Below are positions 43,060 through 54,979 of a DNA stretch of 64,000 nt, piece by piece. A model generated the notes under the pieces. It did not search any database. It worked only from the letters and a program-made list of their open reading frames with translations, and was not told the origin of the DNA. Numbering within the stretch: the first letter of the stretch is position 1; every line of letters starts with the position of its first letter. The stretch comes from Icerya purchasi (lineage: Eukaryota > Arthropoda > Insecta > Hemiptera > Monophlebidae). Where the stretch lies: assembly GCA_039619475.1 (NCBI GenBank), contig CM077115.1:595597643-595661642 (forward strand). Direction: 5' to 3'. Position numbers and translations under genes: made by a program.

Positions 43060-44323
43060 TTTTTTTGTTTTTTTTTTGGGTTCGTCGACCAAGGACCTTT
43101 ACCCAGAAACATTTGTAAGGAAAGAAGTCGGTTTTATTTTGATCCGATCGGAAATCTTTTATCTAAAAAGGAACAAATAGCAGGAATAATTAGTGGGGAA
43201 GGAAAGGACAGGACATAGGAAGCACAATAGGAAGTCCAAGCTTAAGCAAATAAGAATACAAGGCAGAACGTTCCACGGAGAGAGATGAACACTGGAAAAA
43301 CACAAAATAACTGCATCATCCGGATGGAGAGAGGACAGTGTGGAGAAAAAATTAAGGAAAAACGAAATCTGGAGGAAGGCAGCAGAGAATGGTCAAAGCG
43401 CATACGAACAATGGAAACAACATCAGAAGGCCGAAGGGAGGGATGCAGAAGAAACACCATGAGAATATAGGCAGGAAGAGTAGGCTGAATAGACAGATGA
43501 AATGAATAACTATATTAGAAAAGGAGGAAGCGTAAATATCTGATATACCGTGATCTGATATGAAAGCTTTTACAAATTAATAGGAGGTTATCGAATGGAA
43601 TTTTTTTTTAAAAAAAAAGAGAGGAATCAGCCGCTTCATTACCAAATATGCCCGAGTGGCTAGGTACCCACAGCAAATCAATATTGATTAAATGGAGATA
43701 GGAAAGATTGTGAATGAGTGAACGTATACGGAGGATAACAAAGTCATACGAATAATCAGGAAGGGGAAAGGATATGGCCTGAAGGGCGCTCAAAGAGTCA
43801 GAGATAATTAAAAATTTAGAGGAAAATTGATTCGAGGAAATGAAAATAATAGAGCGAAGGATAGCCAACAACTCGGCTGTGAATATGAAACAGAAATAAG
43901 GAAGGCGAAAAGATTCTGAGAGGTTAAAATCAGGAAGGATGAAAGAAGCACCAACACCACCAGGCCTCCTCGAACCATCCGTGTAAATAGGGAATTGATA
44001 GTGTTGTAAAATACCTGTTTAATTACGGCTTGGTGGAGATTTTTTGCAAATGAGGGGAGGATAAATACCTTGGGAGGATGACAGATATCAGCGAAGTCGA
44101 AGGAAAAATAAGGGAGATTATTGAGAGAGATAATATACGGCCAAAATGAACTGAGACGATGTAAAATAAATGCCAGAATAGGGGTTTTGCTGGGAGTGAA
44201 GCGCAGCTGTTATAAATCGAAAGGAAAGACTGAACAAGAGTAGAGGATGCGAGAGGAAGACGTTTAACAAGGAAACGATAGCCTAAATAGGATCTACAAA
44301 TGGATAGCGGTGATGAATTGGAT

Positions 44324-45361
44324 TCAGCAAGAATTTTGAATTACATTTAGTTTGGAAAGCCGGATCTTGGACGCACTACCATAAGTAAAAGAACAATAAT
44401 CAAATTTAGAACGGATAATAGATTTATAAAGAGAAATAAGAATATAGGGATCGCCACCAGATAAAGAAAGAGCAGAAGTTAAGGAATATAAAAAGGAATT
44501 ATAGAGAGGTACCGGATCGTGATCTGGTTGAAGGAGAGGAAGAGACGAGTCAACCAGGGAGCGGAATAGAGGCCAGCTAGTTTCGGAAAGATTCCATCCT
44601 GGAGAATTGGTATAATTGGAATCAGATGGAAGAGGAAAACTGGCAGGAGTTATTAGGATAGGGACACGATCACTGCCGTAAGAGCCCGTAAGGGCCTTCC
44701 AATTATAATTAAGACCAATAGATGAAGAAAAAAAGGTTAGATCGAGGGAAATAGAAATGGAAGCAATGCTGTAGTATGTGGGAGAGATATCGTTGAGGAG
44801 TACTAGATTATCAGAGAGGATGGCATTCTCAAGGATGGAACCGTTGGGATTGTAGGATGCAGAGCACCATAAAGGAGAATGTGCATTCCAGTCACCACCG
44901 ATGATAAAAGGATGCGGAATAGAATTAAAAAACGATAAAAAGGGGAAAAGACGAAGATCGAAACTAGGAGGAACATAGATAGAAACAATGCTAATAGAAC
45001 GTACAGAGGTAGGCTGAATGGAGATGTGAACAATGTTAGGTAAATTGGGACAAGAAGGAAGATTAAGGGAGACATCATAAGAGTAGAATGAAATGTCATT
45101 TCTAATCAGGATTGCAGAACCACCATAACCGTCATCGCGATCACATCTAACTTCCTTCAAACCTCTAATATTGAAATTTATGCCCGACCGAAACAGAAGA
45201 GCAACATTGACATTATGGAGATCTAATAACCCCTCTAATGAGTTTTTATTGGCTCTTAGACTGCGACAATTCCACTGTAGAATATTTAGCGCAGCAATCT
45301 TAATAAAACAGTAAAAAAACAAGGCATAAACGAAGTGGGGAGAAGCAGGGGAAAAGACCAT
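44324..45361 (-). pseudogene. I-type LINE ORF2: endonuclease joined in frame to post-RT sequence
   Basis: 345 open codons. Residues about 25-270 are an APE-type endonuclease: LNILQWNCRSLRANKNSLEG (Asn kept), RCDRDDGYGGSAILIRNDIS, SIYVPPS, then IIGGDWNAHSPLW (Asp/Asn kept). The catalytic Glu region reads ALLFRSGI, and the C-terminal SDH motif reads SDR (GSDRVPIL), so it is inactive by motif. At about residue 299 (near 44465) the endonuclease tail (YSLTSALS) joins LSGGDPYILISLYKSIIRSKFDYC, which in the copy at 39880-41580 lies after the RT palm. The join keeps the reading frame open. Confidence 0.8.
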
Positions 45362-46439
45362 AAGAGCAGACAGTGAAATGCATTTGTACAGAAGGAACTA
45401 AAATGAGTGGGAAACGGAGAAAAGAAAAATAAAGAACAGCAGTTACAAAACAGGAGGAAGTAAGTCGAGGCTGTTAAGTCGAAAGGAAAAATAAAGAGTA
45501 AAATACAGAAGGAGATATAGAATAATTTTACAATAAAGGAAAAAAGAGTAAGCAATATTCGTGCAGAACCGAAGCAGCCAGTGGAATTCAAGTTGTACTT
45601 CATATATAGGCGTGGTACATAGTCAGCGCTATACAACCCTGACAGATTCATCACAGTGCAGTTAAAATAGCAAAGGTGTGTACGGAGAGTGATAGGAATG
45701 GAACTCAGTTCAGAGATTGAGTGTATCAACTCAACATGAACCCATTCCAAAAAAAAAAAGTGTATAAAATATACACCAATGCCTGTTAGAAGTTGAAAAC
45801 ACTTCTACATAAGCATAAAGGAAGATAATTACTACGATGAAATCGTTAACCAACTGGTTAATATGCTTCGTACTGAATATTGTAAAGAAGATTACACGAA
45901 AGAGAAGAAATGTAGAAGAAGAAAAGGAAGCAGGGGACAGAAGGTAACATAATAAAGCAAATGCAGCCTCGATTTTTATTTCCATTTTTTTTTCTTCTTT
46001 TAATTTATTTATTTATTTTTTTTCGTACAGTATAAGAAAAGGGAATTAATTAAAACGCAAATTATTCGACAGGAAACAAGAAAGGGAGTCAACAAAGGAT
46101 GTAAAGGGAGCAATATTGTTTGAAGAGGGTAGTTCGATGATGGCTACCGAAATATACTTAATTAAGGGCGAAAGAGTAGCGGAAGGGGAATTAGGAGTAC
46201 TTAAGGAGACGGAAGTAGCAGCATTTGGGGGAAGATAAGTATTTGAAGAGGAAGATTTGTTAAGAGCCCAACCATTAGAAGGAGTTGAGAAACGATTAGA
46301 TGGGAGTAGGGGGAATTGAGGAGAAGAATTATGGAAAGGTTTGTAATTACGGGATTTATGAAAGGTGGGCGATTTGGGTCGGAAGTGAGAGAGAGCGGTG
46401 AACGGAGGAATGGAAGAAGTATTAATGGAAGAAGTGGAA

Positions 46440-47680
46440 GATGAGGCACGGCATACGAAAAGGCCTGAGAAGCTAAATTGCTTTTTTTAAATTGAGAAGC
46501 CTCTTGGAATGTGATATTTTTAAACGCTATAATACGTTTGATTTCTTTTTGTTTAAGCTACTCGGTACAAGCTCGATCATTGGCACAGTGGGCGCCTTTG
46601 CAATTGCGGCAAGTGGGAGGAAGCTGTAGACTGCTGCATTCCGAGACTAGGTGCTTGGAAAAACAGTGGGAGCAGATGGTATAGGAACCACGGCAGTGCT
46701 TCGCGATGTGTTCAAAAAGGAAGCATTTAGAGCACTACGTAGGTAGACGAACGCTGGGAGAAACAAGAAATCGAATTTACAAATTGTGAATGCGTCAGAC
46801 TTTTTTGTATGCTTTAGAGGACCATGAGAAAGTCTATGCAGATTAATTGTATTATTTTTGTAGGCAGAAATTGCACATTCAATTAAAAATGATATTGGAA
46901 ATGAACAACATGTTACCAAAACGGAATTTAACAACACATCCCGTATAGTGTTGTGATTTTATAGCGTTGGAGTTGAACTTTCTGAGTGAAAATATCTTAT
47001 ATTCAATAGCAAATCCTGATGAACGATTATTTATCGGAGAAAGTATCAAAAATCTATAAGATCACGTGGTAGGACCGAATTGAGATGCGATCTATGTAAT
47101 ACAATGTAAGCTTTTCGATCATCAGCGCTAAAGATTTATTTATAGTTGAATGTGCTGGTAACTGGGACTAGTGTAATATTATAAAACTCATCAAAGAAAG
47201 GAGTTGCGAATTTGGAAAGAAATTAATTCGGGGGAGGCTCGTGAGATCTGCTTTGTAATAGGTAAATTTTGAAACTGTATGGAAAAAGGGGATAAAACTG
47301 CGGTTACTTTGCTGTAGATATGGAGATAGTTCAGAAGCCTCACAGGGAAGACCCGAAGTGGGGTATATCAAAGCCCACAAAATAGCTATACGGGAAAAGC
47401 TGAATAGTGATAAAAGAAGTGTCTTCGCTGCTGATGAATGTAGTGAAACTCGATAATTGCATATTGACCAATTTTGAGTTTGGTAAACTTAAGGTAGCGA
47501 TGAACGATGAGCTCCGTTCGCTCTTTACAAAAGAAAACGACTTTATTCTGCAGATAGCTTAGAATCACTTTTTTTATCAGCTCTCGATGAGGGGGATTCG
47601 TTGAAGAGTATTTGTTCCTGACTCGATATCTGAGCGCAACTGGGGCGAATACAAAATCTTCAGGGAACATTGCCATCTTT
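46440..47680 (-). pseudogene. I-type LINE ORF1 (gag-like) remnant with zinc knuckles
   Basis: Knuckles on the - strand at 46570-46720 read CFLFEHIAKHC, CSHCFSKHLVSEC and CRNCKGAHCANDRAC, three Cys/His clusters in a row, preceded by VSPSVRLPT. Open frames at 47386-47676, 47168-47380 and 46647-46937 cover the upstream part but shift frame. The N-terminal assignment rests on position only. Confidence 0.55.
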
Positions 47681-47690
47681 ACTGGTGTGT

Positions 47691-48382
47691 TAGATAATGT
47701 CTGTTACGTCGTTTATTGAAATATTAAATAAAGTATCGGTTCCAAAGCCGAACTTTCGAAATTCCATTTTCTAGTTGAAGTTTTGAATCATGATTTCTCA
47801 ATTTTTCCACCGCCATCGGTGGCCCTAGTAAGAAAATAGTTTAATGATAGTTGGCAATCATCCACGAAAGTTACACTTATAAAGGTTTTTTTAATATCTT
47901 ATATTTTACGGTGCGATTGAAGCTTTATTTACGTCAAAAAAAAAAAAAATACCTATAAGTTTTCCAGAACTCATATTGCGGATATCCGAGCAGTTGACCG
48001 TATCGCATTAAAGATGTATTTTTGATCAGTGTTCTGCAGCTTTCCGTAACAAGTAAATATGCGCATGTCATCGTGGCCGGGAGATGTGACTTTTGTTTGA
48101 TGAACGAACAGCTTTCACGAGTTCTTCCTCAGGAAATAGTTGATTGTACGATTCCAAGTTATCCGAATTGAAATGTAAACCTGATTTTCTTAGTGGAGCT
48201 TTGAATTCGTGATACTTTTGATAAAATATCGTTGGAAGCCGGAACAAAAAATTGAACAAATTCATTTAGTACCGAAGATTGGTTTAACTATTAATCAGTA
48301 TCGACGGTATAAAAAAGTGTACTGGATCTGTCTATAGCTTTGTTTTTTTTCGAACTAAGTCTTATTGGAGTAGACGGTGTTA
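47691..48382. other. No assignable gene
   Basis: A 65-codon - strand frame at 48068-48265 reads like protein (FKAPLRKSGLHFNSDNLESY) but I do not recognise it. A 13-base A-run lies at 47937-47950. Confidence 0.35.
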
Positions 48383-48650
48383 TACAGGGTGCAGCAGCAT
48401 AACTTCCTTTTCTTTAAAAATGCGCCGCTTCTTTTCTACTAAATTTTTTGAAAGAGAAATAATAAAGCAGAAAATCGAAATAACGGATACTCTAGATCAT
48501 CCCCCCAATTGGAGGGCAATATGTGTATGCTTCTTCCCTTCTGGCAGTTTTATTTTGATTTTCTGCTTTATTATTTCTCTTTAACAACATTTAGTAGAAA
48601 ATAAGTGGCGCATTTTTAAAGAAAAGGAAGTTATGCTGCCGCACCCTGTA
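48383..48650. mobile_element. Palindromic TA-flanked MITE
   Basis: The element 48385-48648 (264 bp) begins CAGGGTGCAGCAGCATAACT and ends with its inverse (CAGGGTGCGGCAGCATAACT on the - strand). The inverted arms extend about 105 bp with few mismatches, leaving a short central loop around 48495-48540. Flanking TA on both sides fits a Tc1/mariner-type target. No coding capacity. Confidence 0.88.
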
Positions 48651-49869
48651 CTAGACGCACATCGAGAATTTCTTTTTACTGATTTTAACATTTAACTGAC
48701 TTTAAATTTTGGGCGTCTAAATATTCTATTAAATTTTTACTAACGATCTCGATATTTCTCGAGTTTATTTAGAGCCTTCCTTCGGTTTTTTCATTTCCTA
48801 CGAACCATTTCTTGACTGTCATGGGACATTTTTGTAGCAATTTACTGAAGAGCGCGCCGTTTGGACTAACATATCCGCTAAAGTTTGTAGATCCTGATGC
48901 TATTTTGTCTGCTAAAAAGTAGTCTTTTTTTGTTTCCAGAGCTTCTGTATACTTTAGCGAATCTGTTGTTATCGGGTTTGTTTCACACTTAGGCGTGTAA
49001 TTATAAACTATTTGAAAAACGTTTTCAATTAATAATAATGATTGGTGCATCATCCGACTAGGTCAGCATGATGGAACACGATTAAGGAGCTTAACAATTT
49101 TGGAGGTAAAAAACATGAATCAATTTTTGACCAAGTAGCATAAGAAAAATTTAAAAACACGTTGGTTTTCCATCAGCTAACATCGCCAAGTTTTTGCTAT
49201 TTAATATTTCCTATAGAGTATAATCCTGTTAGAATTATATTTAGAGGCTCCCCGTGAACACTGAAGTCGTCTATAAATATGAACCGTGAAGCTATACGGT
49301 GAAGCAATCTTGTGTAGTATGTCTTCTGATTCTGACTTGATGGAAGATGTGTGGTACAGACTGAAAGTGGAGCTGGCGTCTGTCCAAAAATTAATGTCCG
49401 CACGGAGGATGGCTAATGTGACTCCTGTTACGATATTCTCCGTTTATTTATAGTTTTTTTTTGTTATATTTATCTTTTGTCGCACGCCCGGAAGACTGGT
49501 TTAGCCAGTAGAGATCGTTTTTTTTCTTTGTTTGTTTTTCTTGGAAATTGTCGGCTAGATCAGTGTTTGTTCTTGGTAAGTAATTTAATATTACGCACTG
49601 TTCTTTTTGACTGAATGTTTTCGAAATTTAAAATCGGTGTTATATTTCTTTTTACTTCATCAGAATACGAAATTGTAGCGATTATTAAAATTTGATTAAT
49701 TGTAATTTATGTTGTTGATAATATTACAAGCACTGATAAACCGGACGGGATCATAGTTATCTCGGTTATGGTAATTACTGGACCAAACTTAATTTGTTTG
49801 TCTTTTAATTACTATGGTGAAATAAATTTATGGACAAGTGCGTTTAGAAAATGAAATGTATTTATTTCA
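48651..49869. other. No assignable gene
   Basis: Two - strand frames (48769-49053 and 49197-49403) have protein-like composition (for example LADKIASGSTNFSGYVSPNG) but match no family I know. They could be decayed element ORFs. Confidence 0.35.
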
Positions 49870-49879
49870 AAAATACAAC

Positions 49880-49915
49880 GCTTAACGTTTCGGTCAGCTT
49901 GTACTGACCATCATC
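49880..49915 (-). ncRNA. Hammerhead-like core motif (weak candidate)
   Basis: On the - strand CTGATGA is followed by T, a 6-bp stem GGTCAG/CTGACC with loop TACAAG, and GAAAC. A CUGAUGA-stem II-GAAA order is the hammerhead ribozyme core, known from Penelope-like elements. One unpaired T precedes stem II, and I cannot build convincing stems I and III, so this may be a decayed copy or chance. Confidence 0.2.
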
Positions 49916-50975
49916 AGAAGCGAACCAAAATGCAATTGTCCGTAAATTATTTACATTATGGTTAATCACTGCGAAAGTTTTAAATGCTTTATCATTGTTC
50001 AGATGATTTATGTCCACCTGACAAGAAGCCGGACGACGGGTCAATCGATGCAATATAGAGTACTACTATTCCGATTGTTAAACAATGAACGCACTATGCA
50101 ACAACTTCACTGAAAAAATTTCTTTAATTTCTCAATTTTAATATTAAACAGATCAGATAAATAATAAGCTTAATTAAACAAGCATAAATTAACTATAAAA
50201 TAATGTTCTAAAACTAATACAATGAATATAAATAATCGACAAAACCTGATGAGAATAAGGAAAAACTTACAATTTTGATAATTGACGCTACCTTAAAAAT
50301 ATATTAATACTTAAATACGTTTAACGCGTCGTGTTCTCCAAAGCAAAGTTTCATATATTTATTTCATTTCAAAACGATATTTAAATATAAAGTAGCATGA
50401 AAAATCAATAAAAAATGTTTATAAAATATTCCACAAAATAAAAAATACACTTCCACTAAAATCGAAGTTGAATGATGATAATTAATATACAAATATGGAA
50501 TGTTTAATTATTAAATTAATTCGATGATACTAGCGAGTGTGATTAAATTTTAAATGTAAAAAAGAAAAAAACCATCTCGAATAACGGTTACAGTATGACA
50601 ATCTGTTTCATTTTAAAACGTTCTCATGGCGCAACAGATAACTTTCCTTATCCAATGAGACGATTTAGCTTAACGCTGAAAAATTGATAACATTCATCTG
50701 AATTAAGGATATGTAGAAAAATATAATTTGCACACACACACACAAACAATATATATATATATATATATATATATTTTTTTCTTTTCTATACTGATTATTT
50801 ATTCATTACGTAATTAAACCAAGTATGTTTAAGACGTTTTTATTTACTTTTTTTTTAAACATATTGGGACAGTTTCAGCTACAGATGAATTGATTTATCA
50901 GGGGACTGATTTATTATGAATTATTTAAAACCACTCGGCCAATAAGCATGAAATACAGTAAAGGTTTCTTTTTTT
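49916..50975. other. No recognised gene
   Basis: AT-rich, with a (CA)n/(TA)n microsatellite at 50731-50774 and a G-run at 50979-50988 marking the next element. Confidence 0.4.
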
Positions 50976-51603
50976 AGGGGGGGGGGGGCGTCAATATGAG
51001 CACTGATGTAAGAACTAAAGAAAAGAGGAGAAGGAAAATCAGATTTTTATATGATCAGAGGAATAGCCGACAAAAAGAAATCAATCTCTTAGATTACAAA
51101 AGGAAAGGAAGAGAAAAAATTAACGAAGCATTATAGGGAGTCGAATACTTTTTGATAAAAGGGAAGAGTAGAAAGAAGTTTGTTTAATTGAAAGCGCCAA
51201 GCATTTAAACATTACGTGATCAGGATCATATATATAAAGTAGTGGTTGTTGGAGAGATATAACGGGCAATATGGGGACAACACGAGAGAAAAACGGAAGA
51301 GCGATGAAGAGAGTAAATTGTGTCCAAAACGCAAACGGCATACTGTAGGGAGATCACAGCATTATATACAGGGAAAGTCAAGAAAACAGGGATAAAGAGA
51401 AGGTTGGATAGACAAGTAAAAGGAATCCAAGTTAGAGATAAGGATTAACAGCTGTAGACAGAATAGTAATATAAGTGAATGAAAATACGATAAGAAATTT
51501 GTTAGAAGTAGAAGACAACGGAACTAATGAGTCGAGTAACTCGTTTTCTTTGATTCCAGACTGACCAAGAATCCATAAGAGATCAATAATTTGGATTAAA
51601 TGC
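50976..51603 (-). pseudogene. I-type LINE 3' fragment
   Basis: The - strand gives RNase H end LLWILGQSGIKENELLDSLV (51535-51600), then a decayed C-terminus with YDPDHVMFKCLALSIKQTSFYSSLL (51180-51250), matching CDPDHIMFGCSSLVTDQAAF of the copy at 39880-41580, and a C-run (plus G-run at 50979-50988) in the same relative place as that copy's C-run. Truncated at the 5' side and decayed. Confidence 0.75.
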
Positions 51604-51609
51604 TATGAT

Positions 51610-51990
51610 GTAAATCACTTGATCATCATAGTGTCATACTTAATTCCTGAGTGTAGGCGACTACTTATTCGTACATTTCAGCTGTACAGACATAGGCATA
51701 GTGTACTGGGCAATTGTTATATGCAACACTAGTGTACATATGCAAGAATACATCCCCGGAACTGATTGTAAATGTTTGATTTATTGATATACAAATGCAA
51801 TCCCGCGTGTATTTGCTGCGTACTAACGAGCGCGCGTATGCTAGTATACACGCTGGTTTGTCATTGCCTTCCATGTGAAATAGCGAGGATTTAATTTACT
51901 TTTTCGTAATAATTTCTGTCGTTGCCCAGGATCGAACCCGAAACTTTTGCACCAGAAATCAAACGTTCTACCAGATAGCCTATATCATGA
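51610..51990 (-). mobile_element. tRNA-derived SINE candidate
   Basis: The - strand 51985-51919 looks like a tRNA: TAGGCTATCTGGTAGAACG (box A position, 51981-51969), then a spacer with TTCTGGTGCAAAAG, then GGGTTCGATCC (box B, 51939-51930) and a 3' arm CTGGGCAACGACA. A roughly 300-bp unrelated body follows to about 51610. It is not a good functional tRNA because the acceptor arm does not pair well. RNA polymerase III promoter boxes with a non-tRNA body define a SINE. The 3' boundary is approximate. Confidence 0.55.
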
Positions 51991-53050
51991 CGATTATGAT
52001 AAAAATAATATTTAAAATAATATCTCTGTACAGAGCTCAAAAAGGCGGGTTATGAAAAGTGTAGCAGTAAGGTTGGAGTAAAGATGGATGGAAACTAACT
52101 CACCATATAATCTTTAGAATTGCTGTGCCTATAATCATGAAATGTGATGAGTAGTTACACCTATTGCAACATACGGGAAAAAACTGCAAAAGCTTCTGAC
52201 TTAATTTATACATATACATATTTTTAGAAGTGAGGGAATGGGGGCATTAACAGATGTGCTGAGCATCAAGGAGTTTTGGAACATGGATTATCTATTACGA
52301 TGTACGTATTTGTTAAAACAAGTTTTGATATCCTAGAGGATAGGGGAAACGAATACCCCCTTATATATTAACTAATTGCTAGGAGCCAAATATTTTTTGG
52401 AGAAATGGAAAAAAAATTAAAAATAAGGCACTAGGAGGAAATACTTGATTGAGTTTTATTCCGTTCATTGCATTTTTATTTTTTCTAAATAGCTTAAAGG
52501 GAGGGCGTCTTACTACTAATGAGTTAGAGGATCTCTAAAATTCAAAACTACATTCAAAAATTTCTCATTATACAATTAATCATTAAAAATAGTATATTCA
52601 TTTGAGTAAAATTAGGGACGCATTACTAATATAACAGAAATGAAAAAAAAAAATCTAAGATTTTCGAGTTATTTAATAAATGTTCACTACCAGTTTTCCA
52701 CAGGACAAGCACCTAATATTATTTTAATTAAAACATTTGTGAGGCGTGCCCTAACAGTTCCGGTAGCTTCAAAAACAGGAATAATTTAAAAAAAAATAAA
52801 CTGAAATAATTAAATAACAGTTTTAATAATCAAAAATAAACACTTGTAAACAGTTTTTTATTAATTAAACGAAATATATTCAAAGTGTACAACGAATGAA
52901 AATGCACAACTTCGTCACATTATTAATAATAAATTTATAACACCGGATACAAACTTACTAAATAAGATTTTTTTTTCTTTTTGAACAAAATTAATAAATT
53001 AATACAATAGGCAATTAATAGATTATTAACAAAAAATAAAATTTTCATAA
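51991..53050. other. No recognised gene
   Basis: AT-rich unassigned DNA. Confidence 0.4.
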
Positions 53051-53240
53051 ATATTTAGGAATAAAAATAGATGACTATTTTAACTGGGGGACCACATAAA
53101 TTACTTGAATACGAAAATTCGGAAAACAATTCCAGTATTACGTAAACTGAAAAAATATATAACATCCAAAAAAATCTAAGCCATTGATATACTCTATACT
53201 ATGCCAATTTCATTTAAACTGTGCAGCAATAGCTTAGAGA
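53050..53240 (+). pseudogene. LINE post-palm RT fragment
   Basis: Translation gives FLGIKIDDYFNW (with one adjustment at the first residue), TYLNTKIRKTIPVLRKLKKY and TSKKI-AIDILYTMPISFKL. This is the YLGxxID...W.xHI..L..K.RK...LR.L..Y segment that follows the RT palm in Jockey/CR1-type elements. No other part is visible. Confidence 0.5.
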
Positions 53241-54979
53241 AAAATAAACAAAATATGAAAATGTTCGACTTGTAATTTCTCCGATTCATCCTCGGTCCGA
53301 CTATCTGCTTTTATACCCTGCAATATATCGACCTTTCTCATGGAAATCTTTCATCCATCGAACGGGTTTTATCTTTGTGACCCACCTAAAAAAATTCTTT
53401 GGCTTTATTATTTTTGGTCCCGAACACTACGACCGATTTATAATTTCTTTCAACATTCGTCGCCAAAGTCGTTATTTTCTATCGTTAATTTTACCATTCT
53501 TATTAGCACTACCCTATTGTAAAGAAACGCCCTCTTTCCATCGTGCCGACATACCTCCTATGAGTCAACAACGCATACAAACACTGGCTTGTACTATCCC
53601 AGGTAGAACTTGGGATTTCTCTTCTTAAATTATATTTCACGCTTTACGTACACTATTTACATTTTCTGACTCGTTAGACGTACGGTTTAAGAATAATTTT
53701 CTTTCGTTGCTTAAAGTTCTGTTATTTAATTACTCTTTACCACGGTTCGTAAAAAAACAGAAGCATTCGACTGTAATATATACATTTAACACCCAAGATA
53801 AAGTTTAATAAAATAAAAAGCGCGCAAAGAAAATGATTAAGCGACATCTATGAAATCAGTTTCGAACCATATCAAGTTTTTGATAAACAAAGGACACTGC
53901 ACTTACCGATTATGTTTGTAACTTGTAGAAGGGGTCATTGCTTTTCTTTTTTTCTGATGATCCTGGTCAGGAAATTAGGACAAAATTATGAAATGAATAC
54001 GTATGTAACTTTTCAAATTATTCAGACGTCGGGAAGTCAGTGAAAATTGATTTGCAAAATTTTATTACTCACTTACATACAGGTCAAACTAATAAAAGCG
54101 TATTACGATATTTTGAACTTCAAATTATATCTACACTACGAATATTTGGTTATAACAGAATGGTTAAATAAGGAAATAAAAAAAAAAAAAAATACATCCA
54201 AGTTTATTAGGAAAATACGGCATTATAAAAACCATCAATTCAAGAACTTAAACAAACATGAAGTTAATATTAAAATAAATTTACTATGCAAACTATAAAA
54301 CATACTATCGGAAAATATTACATAACTACCAGCAGCAAGCAGAAAAAAACATCTAAAATAGAAATAAAAAAATGAATTATGAATGTAAATATTAAAATAC
54401 GATAAAATAATCATGTTGCTTCTATCGAATATACATTGTAATGGAACACACTTTTCGCATAAAGGGAATTACTCTGGAAATCGTGTTAATGGTTCGGGGT
54501 TATTTCCTATCGCACACTGTTTCTCTTATCAGCTCAGAGGCTGTATGTATCGAATGATGCGAAGTTTACTATTACTATTGTCTTACGCTTTTTCTAGTCT
54601 ACCGAACTAATTGTGTTCTAATTTTCAGAAATTTGTTGTTTTTCTTTTTGCGTTATTTGTATTAGGAAATCCATGTGCAATAATTTATTATCCAAAATTC
54701 GGAAGTGTATTATGTAAATCTTATATGAATGTATAAAAATATTTGTTGCTGTTCACAAAGTACGGGTATCGTTAACTTAATTTCGTTCCTAATTACGATC
54801 GGATTGCAGAAATTTATCGAATAATGCACATTAAGTATTAAACTAATTTCGAATAAATTTATTTATCTTTTTTCGCTTTTTTTTGTTTACACCTTAGTCA
54901 GATTATAAATTAATTTTTTGATCATCGGACGAAATAATTGAGGAGATATAATTAAACATCGTGCATTACTTATAACGAG
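53241..54979. other. No recognised gene
   Basis: Short open frames (53340-53628, 54047-54298, 54413-54610) lack recognisable domains. A-runs at 54177-54191. Confidence 0.4.

Larger units (their letters stand above)
43060..47690 (-). pseudogene. I-type LINE with gag and endonuclease but internally deleted RT
   Basis: The - strand order from high to low coordinate is a gag remnant (47680-46440) with CCHC knuckles, a Ser/Pro/Leu-rich linker, ORF2 endonuclease fused to the post-RT region (45361-44324), decayed RNase H (43990-43600; SDSLSALQAISFPLPD and LLWVPSHSGIFGNEAAD), C-terminal LRPSDVVSIVRMRF, and a 3' end GGTCCTTGGTCGACGAACCC with an A-rich tail (plus-strand T-run 43060-43078). It is the most complete I-type copy in the window, but RT fingers and palm are gone. 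Confidence 0.78.
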
